A DNA stretch of 64,000 nt from Taibaiella sp041660405. Its GTDB lineage: Bacteria; Bacteroidota; Bacteroidia; Chitinophagales; Chitinophagaceae. The stretch covers positions 62,001 through 126,000 of the forward strand of contig JBAZWL010000012.1 in assembly GCA_041660405.1 (NCBI GenBank). The letters run 5' to 3'. Below are positions 16,939-24,958 of this stretch, in pieces; positions within the stretch are counted from its first letter, which is position 1, and each line of letters starts with the position of its first letter. Under the pieces are notes generated by a model. It was not told the origin of the DNA. It saw only the letters and a program-made list of their open reading frames with translations, and did not search any database. A program made the position numbers and the translations under genes.

Positions 16939-17496
16939 TTAAAGATCTTCGTTATACCCGAGTTCTTTTACCAGGAAAGGAGTGGAAATATTTTTAAACT
17001 CCATGTCAATATTCAGGTTAGAAGCAAGTTTCAACAGATCGTTGGCTTTGGTTTTTTCATTAAGGTTAATACCTTCTTCTTCCGGCAATTTAGATCCATC
17101 GTTAAAAAGGTCTTTACCAGAAAGGCTGAAATACCTGGATTGGCCTATGTTGGTGTAACGTGCAAATTCATAGGTGCCGGACGCTTCCTGGATAATGAAC
17201 ACATAAATGTCAGCATTCATTTTTTTAGCAAGGTCTTCCAGTGCATCCTCATCGGTAACATCTGTAATTTCAGGATCGTAGAAATAGGTAAAATGTTCAT
17301 CAGCCCAAAGCCCTCTTATTACTACATCATTCTCCTCTACCATTCGACTGAAATTGTCTTTAAGATACTGTATAGCTTCTTCCGCGGAAGAGAAAATTTT
17401 ATCACCTTTCAGGTCAAAATAACGGAAGGCTTTGAACAGCTGATTTGCTTTTTGTAAATCATTTCCTTTAATAGCAATTAAACTTCCGTTGTAATC
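16939..17496 (-). CDS. Conserved hypothetical cytoplasmic protein
   Basis: I do not recognise a named domain. From the ATG at 17496 it is about 185 residues, acidic and without signal or membrane segments: MDYNGSLIAIKGNDLQKANQ, then a region ending VVIRGLWADEHFTYFYDPEI, an acidic helix (DVTDEDALEDLAKKM), and ADIYVFIIQEASGTYEFARY. It reads like two alternating alpha/beta modules. A start further upstream (17577) would add 27 residues of poor quality. The gene ends 15 bases before the VOC gene, so co-transcription is likely. Confidence 0.6.
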   Translation of the reverse strand, partial: DYNGSLIAIKGNDLQKANQLFKAFRYFDLKGDKIFSSAEEAIQYLKDNFSRMVEENDVVIRGLWADEHFTYFYDPEITDVTDEDALEDLAKKMNADIYVFIIQEASGTYEFARYTNIGQSRYFSLSGKDLFNDGSKLPEEEGINLNEKTKANDLLKLASNLNIDMEFKNISTPFLVKELGYNEDL

Positions 17497-17587
17497 CATC
17501 TCTGTTTTTTGGGCAAAGATAGGCTTGCATACCCCATAATTCCCTAAAATAATTCTTAGCTTTAACCTACAGATCAATTATAAAACA

Positions 17588-19546
17588 ATGAAATGGATAT
17601 TACTAATAAGTTTCTTTTGGGGATGTCATAATGCGTATGCCCAATCAGAAGCTGTTGATGGCTGTTCGGCTATGAAACAAAAGCTAACTCATAGCAGACA
17701 ACTTAGACCAACTATAGCGGATGGGCGGGAAAATGATTATAACGTACATTATGTGAAACTGGATATCAGTATGACAAATCTTAGCACAAGCGTAGCAGGA
17801 TCTGTGATTACAAAAGCCAGTGTGATTACGAACGGAATGCAGGCATACGTATTTGAATTGATACCTGATCATACTATTGATTCTGTTAAGGTAGATAATG
17901 TGTTGCTTACTGCCACCAGCGCAGGTCTTGTGCGAACTGTTGACCTTCCTCAACCTTTGACACAAGGCGATATATTTACCGCACAGGTATGGTATCATGG
18001 AGCGCCTCCTTTTGGTCAGGGGCTACCGAATACCGGGATAAGAAACCAGGTAGCCGGTAATTGGAATGCAACAACAACTTACACCTTAAGTGAGCCTTAT
18101 TCAGCGCGAGATTGGTGGCCTTGCAAACAATCGTTAACAGATAAAATTGACTCGTCCGATGTGTGGATCACTGTTCCTCAATCGTTAAAGGCAGGAAGCA
18201 ACGGAATATTGCAACAGGTAACAACCATGCCAGGCAATATGAGCCGGTACGAATGGAAAAGCAACTACCTTATAGATTATTACCTGATATCGGCTGCTGT
18301 AGGGCCTTACGTCGATTACTCCTTTTATATGCATTTCGATAACAGTACAGATTCCATGCTGGTTCAAAATTATGTTTATGACGATCCGGGAGCTTTACCT
18401 TTTTATAAAAATGAAATTGACTCTACTGAGGTAATGGTAAATTATTTTTCCGGTTTGTTTGGACGCTATCCTTTCTGGAAAGAAAAATACGGACATTGCC
18501 TGACTCCTTTGGGTGGTGGCATGGAGCATCAAACTATGACGACGTTAGGCGGATTTAATTATATGCTGGTAGCTCATGAGCTGGCGCACCAATGGTTTGG
18601 CGATCATGTGACTTGTAGTACATGGAGTGACATCTGGCTTAACGAGAGTTTTGCTACTTACCTTGCCTGGCTGTATATGGATTATTCAAAAGGAAGCGCT
18701 ACGTCATTTAATAATATGCAGGACATACACAATAATGTAATGAGCGAGCTAGATGGTTCTGTTTATTGCCCTGATACTACCAGCGTCAGTCGTATATTCA
18801 GCGGGCGATTAAGCTATAATAAAGGTGCTGCTGTAATTCACTCGCTGCGTTTTGTCTATAATAATGATACTGTGTTTTTTCAAATGCTAAAAAATTTCCA
18901 GCAAATATATGGTGGAAGTACGGCCAATACCGAGCAGTTCAAAGCCCTTGCTACAACTGCTCTTGGCCACAACCTCGACACTTTTTTTAATCAATGGATT
19001 TATGGCGAAGGCTTTCCTGTTTATAATGCATGGTGGAATCAAAATGATGACCAGATTGTAATAAGACTGAAACAAGAAACGACTATGCCTTCTTCTGTGC
19101 CATTGTTTAATACCCCACTTGAAATTAAGCTGTATGCATTGGGGGCAGATACCACAGTGACTGTAAATAATAATACTGATATTCAAAACTATGAACTCTA
19201 CTGGGACAAAGTTGTTGACCATATTGAAATAGACCCCAATAACTATATTATTAATCGTACTGATAACATTAGACGGGATTATTCCCTGACAATTAATGGA
19301 TCCGATACCGGTTTATTTCTTGCATATCCCAACCCCACCCATGACTATTGGTTCGTAGACGGGATGCCGGAACGATGTGATTTAAAGCTGTTGGATATAC
19401 AAGGGAGAATAGTATGGCAGGGGGCAACGGCCAATAATAATTCTGTAAAAATCAGTTCAGCATTACTTTCCAAAGGTATCTACTTACTGCAGATATCGAA
19501 GGAAGGAAACAAAGGCAAAACATTGAAGCTGGTAAAAACAGAATAG
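17588..19546 (+). CDS. Secreted M1-family aminopeptidase with T9SS sorting domain
   Basis: 652 residues. A signal peptide (MKWILLISFFWGCHNAYAQ) is followed by the M1 N-terminal beta domain and the gluzincin site HELAHQW (His330, Glu331, His334) with the third ligand Glu353 in LNESFATYLA. The substrate loop, GAMEN in the classical family, reads GGMEHQ here, so the Asn is changed to His. The end (YPNPTHDYWFV ... LLDIQGRIVWQG ... SKGIYLLQI) is a type A C-terminal domain for the type IX secretion system. The enzyme is thus exported across the outer membrane to degrade peptides outside. Confidence 0.9.
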   Translation: MKWILLISFFWGCHNAYAQSEAVDGCSAMKQKLTHSRQLRPTIADGRENDYNVHYVKLDISMTNLSTSVAGSVITKASVITNGMQAYVFELIPDHTIDSVKVDNVLLTATSAGLVRTVDLPQPLTQGDIFTAQVWYHGAPPFGQGLPNTGIRNQVAGNWNATTTYTLSEPYSARDWWPCKQSLTDKIDSSDVWITVPQSLKAGSNGILQQVTTMPGNMSRYEWKSNYLIDYYLISAAVGPYVDYSFYMHFDNSTDSMLVQNYVYDDPGALPFYKNEIDSTEVMVNYFSGLFGRYPFWKEKYGHCLTPLGGGMEHQTMTTLGGFNYMLVAHELAHQWFGDHVTCSTWSDIWLNESFATYLAWLYMDYSKGSATSFNNMQDIHNNVMSELDGSVYCPDTTSVSRIFSGRLSYNKGAAVIHSLRFVYNNDTVFFQMLKNFQQIYGGSTANTEQFKALATTALGHNLDTFFNQWIYGEGFPVYNAWWNQNDDQIVIRLKQETTMPSSVPLFNTPLEIKLYALGADTTVTVNNNTDIQNYELYWDKVVDHIEIDPNNYIINRTDNIRRDYSLTINGSDTGLFLAYPNPTHDYWFVDGMPERCDLKLLDIQGRIVWQGATANNNSVKISSALLSKGIYLLQISKEGNKGKTLKLVKTE

Positions 19547-19557
19547 CAGGCAACAAA

Positions 19558-19592
19558 ACAAAAATGCTCCATATTAAATGGAGCATTTTTGT
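19558..19592. terminator. Bidirectional terminator, peptidase / DinB
   Basis: ACAAAAATGCTCCAT (19558-19572) pairs perfectly with ATGGAGCATTTTTGT (19578-19592) across a five-base loop. A and T flanks allow termination in both directions. It overlaps the last base of the converging DinB gene. Confidence 0.8.
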
Positions 19593-20248
19593 CAATCTTT
19601 AGCTGGTGTAGCACCCGGCAATCTGCTTTTCAGAAAAGCTATCTGACCTCTGTGGTTAGATTCATGCTCACACACATGAAACCATTTCCAGTAAGTATTT
19701 AAAGGCTCGCCTGGTTTTGACCATTCGGGATCAACGGCCAATAGCCATTTGTCATCTTTCTTTTTGAGTTCAGCAAGTGTTTTAGCTCTTACTTCGTTAA
19801 TCATATCAAGGTAATAACCTACTTCTTTTCCTTTAATATTTTTTCTTCCTTCGTCACCCAATTCCATAGCAGAGCCCCATATTTTCTTCTCCTCTTCATT
19901 AAATTCCTGGCGGCCTTCAAAGGTATTGATCTGGTAAAATTTATCGGTAGCGCCAAGATGCATAATGAGGGCACCAATGGTATTGGCATGTTCATCATGA
20001 AGATGATCCAACTGTGCCATGGTCATCTTTTTTACGCTATTAATGATTGTGCTTCTGTTATAATTCAACATGGAAACCAACGTTCCGATCTGAGGGCTAT
20101 AACCTTTAACTGGACCAATGTTGAACAGTCCTTCCTTTGCAGGTTCTTCAGCTGAAACAATGTTATTTAAACTACTTAATACAGTGGAGCCAAGGGCTAG
20201 AAATGCAGTGTTTCGTAGAAAATTTCTACGGTTGGAGGTAGCGTTCAT
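19592..20248 (-). CDS. DinB-family protein with Tat-type signal
   Basis: About 218 residues from the ATG at 20248 (MNATSNRRNFLRN). The N-terminus has a twin-arginine motif RRNFLRNTAFLALG followed by a hydrophobic stretch and SAEEP, so export by the Tat pathway, folded and perhaps with metal bound, is likely. The remainder is a DinB/YfiT-like four-helix bundle with candidate metal histidines in LIMHLGATDKFYQ and HVCEHESNHRGQIAFL. Members bind a divalent metal and some act as thiol-dependent transferases; the role here is unknown. Nine codons further upstream is another ATG (20275) that is less likely. Confidence 0.78.
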   Translation of the reverse strand: MNATSNRRNFLRNTAFLALGSTVLSSLNNIVSAEEPAKEGLFNIGPVKGYSPQIGTLVSMLNYNRSTIINSVKKMTMAQLDHLHDEHANTIGALIMHLGATDKFYQINTFEGRQEFNEEEKKIWGSAMELGDEGRKNIKGKEVGYYLDMINEVRAKTLAELKKKDDKWLLAVDPEWSKPGEPLNTYWKWFHVCEHESNHRGQIAFLKSRLPGATPAKD

Positions 20249-20365
20249 AGTTTGTGAATTTCGTGAGTGAATCATTGAAATTAAACTTTACTATGAATAC
20301 CTCAAAAATCATAACTGTTAAAAAAACGCTGACTATAATAATGAAGAATTATTACACATAGAAAA

Positions 20366-20386
20366 CGCCCCGGAAAAATCGGGGCG
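20366..20386 (-). terminator. Terminator of the groES-groEL operon
   Basis: CGCCCCG (20366-20372) and CGGGGCG (20380-20386) form a 7-bp GC stem with a seven-base loop; on the minus strand the stem is followed by TTTTC. It lies 31 bases beyond the groEL stop. Confidence 0.75.
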
Positions 20387-20416
20387 CTCGCAATATAATC
20401 AGGAATAATTACTGAA

Positions 20417-22054
20417 TTAGTAACCCATATCCATTCCACCACCTGGCATTTGAGGCATTGCTGCTCCGCCTTTAGGTTCTGGTTTATCGGCAATTACGCA
20501 CTCTGTAGTCAGGAACATAGAAGCGATAGATGCTGCATTTTCCAAAGCTACACGGCTTACTTTAGTAGGATCAATTACACCTGCTGCAAACAATTTTTCG
20601 AATTGTTCAGTGCGTGCGTTGAAACCGAAATCAGCTTTGCCGTCTTTAATTTTCTGAACAATGATAGAACCTTCCAGACCAGCGTTAGCAACGATAGTAC
20701 GGATAGGTGCTTCCAAAGCACGGCGTATGATAGCGATACCGGTTTGCTCATCTGTATTGTCACCTTCAATTTTATTCAAAGCATCAATAGCACGGATGTA
20801 AGCAGTACCACCACCAGCAACTATGCCTTCTTCAACAGCTGCACGGGTAGCATGTAAAGCATCGTCAACACGATCTTTCTTTTCTTTCATTTCCATTTCA
20901 GAACCACCGCCTACGTACAATACTGCAACACCACCGCTTAATTTAGCAAGGCGTTCCTGCAATTTTTCACGATCATAGTCAGATGTAGTTGTTTCTACCT
21001 GGGCTTTGATCTGGTTAACGCGGGCAACGATATCAGCTTTCTTGCCTTTACCACCTACGATAGTTGTGTTGTCTTTATCAATAGTAATGCTTTCTGCAGT
21101 ACCTAAATATGCAAATTCAGCATTTTCCAATTTGTAACCTTGCTCTTCGCTGATTACAGTACCACCGGTTAATACAGCGATATCCTGCAGCATTTCTTTA
21201 CGACGGTCACCAAAGCCAGGAGCTTTAACAGCAGCGATCTTCAGAGAACCACGTAATTTATTTACAACCAATGTAGCCAATGCTTCACCATCAACATCTT
21301 CAGCGATGATCAGCAATGGACGACCTTGTTGTACTACTTTTTCCAGGATACCGATAATGTCTTTCATAACACTGATTTTTTTATCAAAAATCAGGATATA
21401 AGGATTATCCAGTTCTACCTGCATTTTTTCTGTATTGGTTACAAAGTAAGGGCTCAGGTAACCACGATCAAACTGCATACCTTCAACTACTTCTACTGTA
21501 GTATCTGTATTTTTAGATTCTTCAACAGTAATCACACCTTCGTTACCTACTTTGGCCATGGCCTGGGCAATCAGTTTACCAATTTCGCTATCATTATTAG
21601 CAGAAATGGTACCTACCTGCTGAATTCTTTCGTTGTCGTTTCCTATTTTCTGAGCTTGTTTTTTCAGATTGGCAACAACAGCAGCAACCGCTTTGTCGAT
21701 ACCGCGTTTCAGATCCATAGGATTTGCACCGGCAGCAACGTTTTTCAAACCTTCCCCAATAATAGCCTGAGCCAAAACAGTAGCAGTAGTAGTACCATCA
21801 CCTGCGATATCTGCAGTTTTGCTGGCTACTTCTTTAACCATTTGTGCACCCATGTTCTCAATCGGATCTTCCAGTTCGATCTCTTTTGCTACAGTTACAC
21901 CATCTTTAGTGATAGCAGGAGCACCGAATTTTTTCTCGATCACTACATTACGGCCTTTAGGACCAAGGGTTACTTTAACTGCATCAGCCAAAGTGTCAAC
22001 GCCCTTTTTCATTCTGTTGCGGGCGTCAATATTGAAAAGAATTTGTTTAGCCAT
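20417..22054 (-). CDS. groL: Chaperonin GroEL
   Basis: 60-kDa chaperonin subunit that forms the double-ring folding chamber with GroES. 545 residues, full length. Signatures: MAKQILFNIDARNRMKKGVDTLADAVKV (start), nucleotide site VTLGPKGRNVVIEK and DGTTTATVLAQAI, EELE-like VVEGMQFDRGYLSPYF, AAVEEGIVAGGGTAY, and the flexible tail MPGGGMDMGY. Located downstream of groES in the usual order with a 120-base gap that holds repeat words of the GCTAATTAGC type. A long open frame on the opposite strand is only a shadow. Confidence 0.98.
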   Translation of the reverse strand: MAKQILFNIDARNRMKKGVDTLADAVKVTLGPKGRNVVIEKKFGAPAITKDGVTVAKEIELEDPIENMGAQMVKEVASKTADIAGDGTTTATVLAQAIIGEGLKNVAAGANPMDLKRGIDKAVAAVVANLKKQAQKIGNDNERIQQVGTISANNDSEIGKLIAQAMAKVGNEGVITVEESKNTDTTVEVVEGMQFDRGYLSPYFVTNTEKMQVELDNPYILIFDKKISVMKDIIGILEKVVQQGRPLLIIAEDVDGEALATLVVNKLRGSLKIAAVKAPGFGDRRKEMLQDIAVLTGGTVISEEQGYKLENAEFAYLGTAESITIDKDNTTIVGGKGKKADIVARVNQIKAQVETTTSDYDREKLQERLAKLSGGVAVLYVGGGSEMEMKEKKDRVDDALHATRAAVEEGIVAGGGTAYIRAIDALNKIEGDNTDEQTGIAIIRRALEAPIRTIVANAGLEGSIIVQKIKDGKADFGFNARTEQFEKLFAAGVIDPTKVSRVALENAASIASMFLTTECVIADKPEPKGGAAMPQMPGGGMDMGY

Positions 22055-22069
22055 TTTTCTGTTAATTTG

Positions 22070-22165
22070 ATGATTAGCTGATTTGATAATTAGCTAATAA
22101 ATAAGAATTGAATTGTTACGATAAAATTTACTGCACCAGCTAATTAGCACATTAACTCATTAGCT
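22070..22165. repeat. GCTAATTAGC-type word repeat in the groES-groEL gap
   Basis: The gap holds several partly inverted copies of the same words: GATTAGCTGA, ATAATTAGCTAATA, CCAGCTAATTAGCACATTA and CATTAGCTAATTAA. TAATTAGC (22141-22148) and GCTAATTA (22163-22170) can form a stem in the groESL mRNA, and so can more distant copies. The role is unknown; control of groEL translation or mRNA processing is possible. Confidence 0.5.
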
Positions 22166-22174
22166 AATTAAAAT

Positions 22175-22456
22175 TTAAACAATAGCAAGAATATCACTTT
22201 CACGCATAATGATAAGTTCTTCGCCATCAACGCTGATTTCAGTACCGGCGTATTTACCATAAAGTACGGTATCTCCTGCTTTTACGGTAACAGGCTCATC
22301 TTTTTTGCCAGGACCTGCAGCTACTACTACACCACGTTGTGGTTTTTCTTTTGCTGTATCAGGGATAATGATGCCACCGGCAGTTTTAGTTTCTGCAGCA
22401 GCTGGTCTCACGATCACTCTGTCGTGAAGCGGGGTAATGCTAGCTTTCTTAGCCAT
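22175..22456 (-). CDS. groS: Co-chaperonin GroES
   Basis: 93 residues, standard GroES length. Begins with ITPLHDRVIVRPAAAETKTAGGIIIPDTAKEKPQRG, where the mobile loop (ETKTAGGIIIP) that binds GroEL is clear. It continues with VVAAGPGKKDE, GDTVLYGKYAGTEI and ends ESDILAIV. It caps the GroEL ring. First gene of the groES-groEL operon. No CIRCE element is present upstream; instead an inverted repeat lies at 22530-22563. Confidence 0.97.
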   Translation of the reverse strand: MAKKASITPLHDRVIVRPAAAETKTAGGIIIPDTAKEKPQRGVVVAAGPGKKDEPVTVKAGDTVLYGKYAGTEISVDGEELIIMRESDILAIV

Positions 22457-22529
22457 AGTAAATAAATATTAATATTTGTTTTTGAAAAATTGATTTGCGC
22501 ACCCTAAGGCAGCATAACTTTCGTGCACC

Positions 22530-22563
22530 AAAAATGTGCCAAGTACGAAAACTTGACATTTTT
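22530..22563 (-). promoter_or_regulatory. Inverted repeat upstream of groES
   Basis: AAAAATGTGCCAAG and CTTGACATTTTT are inverted copies separated by eight bases; the left arm has two extra bases (GC). It is 74 bases upstream of the groES start, where a regulatory site would be expected. The remainder of the 344-base gap (22457-22800) holds no gene: 22457-22529 shows nothing, and 22648-22781 holds repeat words and the E1 promoter. Confidence 0.4.
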
Positions 22564-22647
22564 GCAGGTTTTTAAGGCTGTTGCCTTCATCTGAAAATAA
22601 TATGGCAGTCAAAATTACATTTAGGGTCAATTCGGGTGGCGGAAATT

Positions 22648-22770
22648 GGCAGAGGCTAGGAAGTTAGCAGCTGACAATTGCCCAATTCTAAATTCCAATT
22701 TCCAAAAATTGCCTACTGCCGATTGCCTACTTCAAATTGCCTATTTTCAAATTACCCAATTTTCAAATTA
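22648..22770 (+). repeat. Word-repeat leader before the fused E1 gene
   Basis: Degenerate copies of a few words follow one another: GAAATTGGCAGAGG, CAATTGCCCAATTCTAAATTCC, AATTGCCTACTGCC, GATTGCCTACTTC, AAATTGCCTATTTTC, AAATTACCCAATTTTC and AAATTACCC. They resemble the block at 11241-11300 (CAATTGGCAGTAGG and its complement). The last copy runs into the TATCTTTG promoter word at 22774. Confidence 0.5.
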
Positions 22771-22773
22771 CCC

Positions 22774-22781
22774 TATCTTTG
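22774..22781 (+). promoter_or_regulatory. Likely -7 promoter element of the fused E1 gene
   Basis: TATCTTTG matches the Bacteroidota -7 consensus TAnnTTTG exactly and lies 20 bases before the ATG at 22801. A -33 TTG is not evident at the normal distance, so the support is partial. Confidence 0.45.
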
Positions 22782-22800
22782 CGTCCACTAAAAAGAAACC

Positions 22801-24852
22801 ATGCTTTCCAACGATATCTTATTAAAAGCCTATCGCCTGATGATGACTGCCAGGGCGATGGCAGATATATATGAGCAGAACCGCCCCATTTGTAAATATG
22901 TTCATTCTACCTCACGCGGGCATGAGGCTATCCAATTGGCTACCGGTTTCCTGCTGAAGCCTTACGATTATGTGAGCCCGTATTACCGGGACGAAAGCCT
23001 GATGCTAGGTATGAGCTGGAGGCCTTATGAAATGATGCTGCAATTGCTGGCCAAAGCAGATGATCCTTTTACCGGTGGCCGTGCTTATTACAATCACCCT
23101 AACAGCAGGCGCGAAAACGTGCCGCAAATTATACATCAAAGCAGTGCTACAGGTATGCAGGTAATCCCTACTACTGGTGTAGCACAAGGTATAGCTTATA
23201 TTGAATCACAAAAATTAAAGGATTTCCCGGAACCGCCGGTTGTAATATGTTCTTTGGGCGATGGTAGTGTGACAGAAGGTGAAGTGAGTGAAGCCTTCCA
23301 GTTTGCCGTATTGAAAAAACTTCCCGTTATTTACCTGGTTCAGGATAATGATTGGGGTATTTCCGTAAGCAGCGACGAAGCCCGTACCATGGATGCTTAT
23401 GAATATGCAGCAGGATTTAAAGGTATGGAACGCGTAAGGGTTGATGGTAGCGACTTTGAAGCTTCTTACAAATGCATGCAGGATGCTATTGCCTATGTAA
23501 GAAAAGAACGTGGTCCAATTCTGGTACATGCTAAAGTGCCTTTGCTGGGACACCATACTTCCGGAGTGCGCAAGGAGTGGTACCGTACGGAAGAAGATTT
23601 GGCTAAACATGGCAAGGATGATCCCGGACCAAAACTTAAAAAATTATTGCTGGAACGTGGCGTAGCAGAGGCTGAATTGGATAAAATAGAAGCAGAAGAA
23701 ATTGAGTTCATAAAACGTGAATTTGATATGGCAGTTGAGGCTCCCGAGCCCGATCCTGCCACAGTATCAGACCATGTATTTGCACCTACCCCGGTAACCG
23801 AAGAGAAAGGTAACCGTGCGCCGGAAGGCAGGGAAAGAACCGTAATGGTAGATGCTGCATTACATGCGGTAGAAGAAATTTTAAGAAAATATCCGGAAGC
23901 ATTGTTCTTCGGTCAGGATGTAGGACGCAGGCTGGGCGGCGTGTTCAGAGAAGCTGCAACACTGGCAGATAAATTTGGCGATGAACGTGTGTTTAATACC
24001 GCCATTCAGGAAGCCTATATCATTGGTTCTACAGTGGGGCTTAGTGCTGTAGGCTTAAAGACCATTGTAGAAGTACAGTTTGCAGATTATATTTATCCAG
24101 GCCTTAATCAATTGGTGACTGAAATAAGTAAATCGAACTACTTGAGTTGTGGTAAGTTCCCGGTTAACATGATTGTTCGTGTGCCTATTGGGGCTTATGG
24201 CGGTGGTGGCCCGTATCATAGTGGTAGTGTAGAAAGTACCCTAGCAACTATAAAAGGAATTAAAATTGCTTACCCATCCAATGCTGCTGACCTGAAAGGT
24301 TTGATGAAAGCGGCTTTCCTGGATCCCAACCCGGTAGTGATGCTGGAGCATAAAGGATTGTACTGGAGCAAAGTACCTGGTACAGATGAAGCCAGAACTA
24401 TTGAACCGGATGAAGATTATATATTGCCCTTCGGTAAAGGAAATGTAGTGCTGGCAGCAGATGAAGAACAAGTAGAAAATGGTAATTCGATTTGTGTGAT
24501 CACTTACGGCATGGGTGTGTACTGGGCAAAAGCTGCAGCCAAACATTTCCCGGGAAGTGTGGAGGTTGTGGATCTGCGTACGTTGTATCCGCTTGACGAA
24601 GAGCTGGTGTATGCAACAGTAAAAAAACATGGTAAGTGTCTTGTGCTTACAGAAGAACAATTAAACAATTCCTTCTGCGAAGCCTTATCCGGTAAAATAG
24701 CCCAGCAATGTTTTACCAGTCTGGACGCACCGGTACAAACTATGGGTGCATTGAATTTACCTGCCGTACCTATGAATGTTGTACTGGAAGCGGCTATGCT
24801 ACCTAATGCAGATAAGGTGAAGGATAAAATAGAGTGGTTGTTGAATTACTAA
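22801..24852 (+). CDS. Fused 2-oxoacid dehydrogenase E1 component (alpha plus beta)
   Basis: 683 residues joining the two E1 subunits in one chain. Residues 1 to about 310 are the alpha part: SRGHEAIQLATGFLL, YYRDESLMLGM, and the thiamine diphosphate motif GDGSVTEGEVSEAFQFAV ending VQDNDWGIS. Residues from about 345 are the beta part: ALFFGQDVGRRLGGVFREAA, FNTAIQEAYIIGSTVG, VEVQFADYIYPGLNQL and YGGGGPYHSGSVE. The alpha/beta fusion and the sequence best fit a branched-chain 2-oxoacid dehydrogenase E1, which decarboxylates the transaminated forms of Val, Leu and Ile and passes the acyl group to the lipoyl E2. Single gene with its own promoter and terminator; E2 and E3 are not nearby. Confidence 0.88.
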   Translation: MLSNDILLKAYRLMMTARAMADIYEQNRPICKYVHSTSRGHEAIQLATGFLLKPYDYVSPYYRDESLMLGMSWRPYEMMLQLLAKADDPFTGGRAYYNHPNSRRENVPQIIHQSSATGMQVIPTTGVAQGIAYIESQKLKDFPEPPVVICSLGDGSVTEGEVSEAFQFAVLKKLPVIYLVQDNDWGISVSSDEARTMDAYEYAAGFKGMERVRVDGSDFEASYKCMQDAIAYVRKERGPILVHAKVPLLGHHTSGVRKEWYRTEEDLAKHGKDDPGPKLKKLLLERGVAEAELDKIEAEEIEFIKREFDMAVEAPEPDPATVSDHVFAPTPVTEEKGNRAPEGRERTVMVDAALHAVEEILRKYPEALFFGQDVGRRLGGVFREAATLADKFGDERVFNTAIQEAYIIGSTVGLSAVGLKTIVEVQFADYIYPGLNQLVTEISKSNYLSCGKFPVNMIVRVPIGAYGGGGPYHSGSVESTLATIKGIKIAYPSNAADLKGLMKAAFLDPNPVVMLEHKGLYWSKVPGTDEARTIEPDEDYILPFGKGNVVLAADEEQVENGNSICVITYGMGVYWAKAAAKHFPGSVEVVDLRTLYPLDEELVYATVKKHGKCLVLTEEQLNNSFCEALSGKIAQQCFTSLDAPVQTMGALNLPAVPMNVVLEAAMLPNADKVKDKIEWLLNY

Positions 24853-24877
24853 TTCATTTTCAGAAAGAAAATAAATT

Positions 24878-24914
24878 AAAAAGACCGGCGATCCTTAGGA
24901 TCGCCGGTCTTTTT
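24878..24914 (+). terminator. Strong terminator of the fused E1 gene
   Basis: AAAAAGACCGGCGATCC (24878-24894) pairs perfectly with GGATCGCCGGTCTTTTT (24898-24914) over a TTA loop. The same hairpin, with one compensated base pair changed, occurs at 51695-51743. Confidence 0.85.
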
Positions 24915-24921
24915 ACTCCGC

Positions 24922-24954
24922 AACCCTATAAGGGTTTTAAACCCTTATAGGGTT
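24922..24954. terminator. Second hairpin, AACCCTATAAGGG palindrome
   Basis: AACCCTATAAGGGTTT (24922-24937) and its exact reverse complement (24939-24954) are separated by one T. Each arm is itself a palindrome (CCCTATAAGGG). It lies four bases from the stop of the converging deoxyhypusine-synthase-like gene and probably serves its termination. Confidence 0.65.
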
Positions 24955-24958
24955 AAAA

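Noticed and set aside
16897..17457. 186-codon plus-strand frame opposite the VOC and hypothetical genes
   Set aside because: It spans the gap between two well-supported minus-strand genes and has no recognisable domain.
21326..22081. 251-codon open frame on the plus strand opposite groEL
   Set aside because: It is the complement of a highly conserved GroEL coding region; composition (very Phe/Ser/Asn-rich) and lack of any domain fit an antisense shadow.
22457..22800. CIRCE element or small RNA before groES
   Set aside because: No TTAGCACTC/GAGTGCTAA pair and no tRNA-like or riboswitch-like fold was seen, only the weaker inverted repeat reported.
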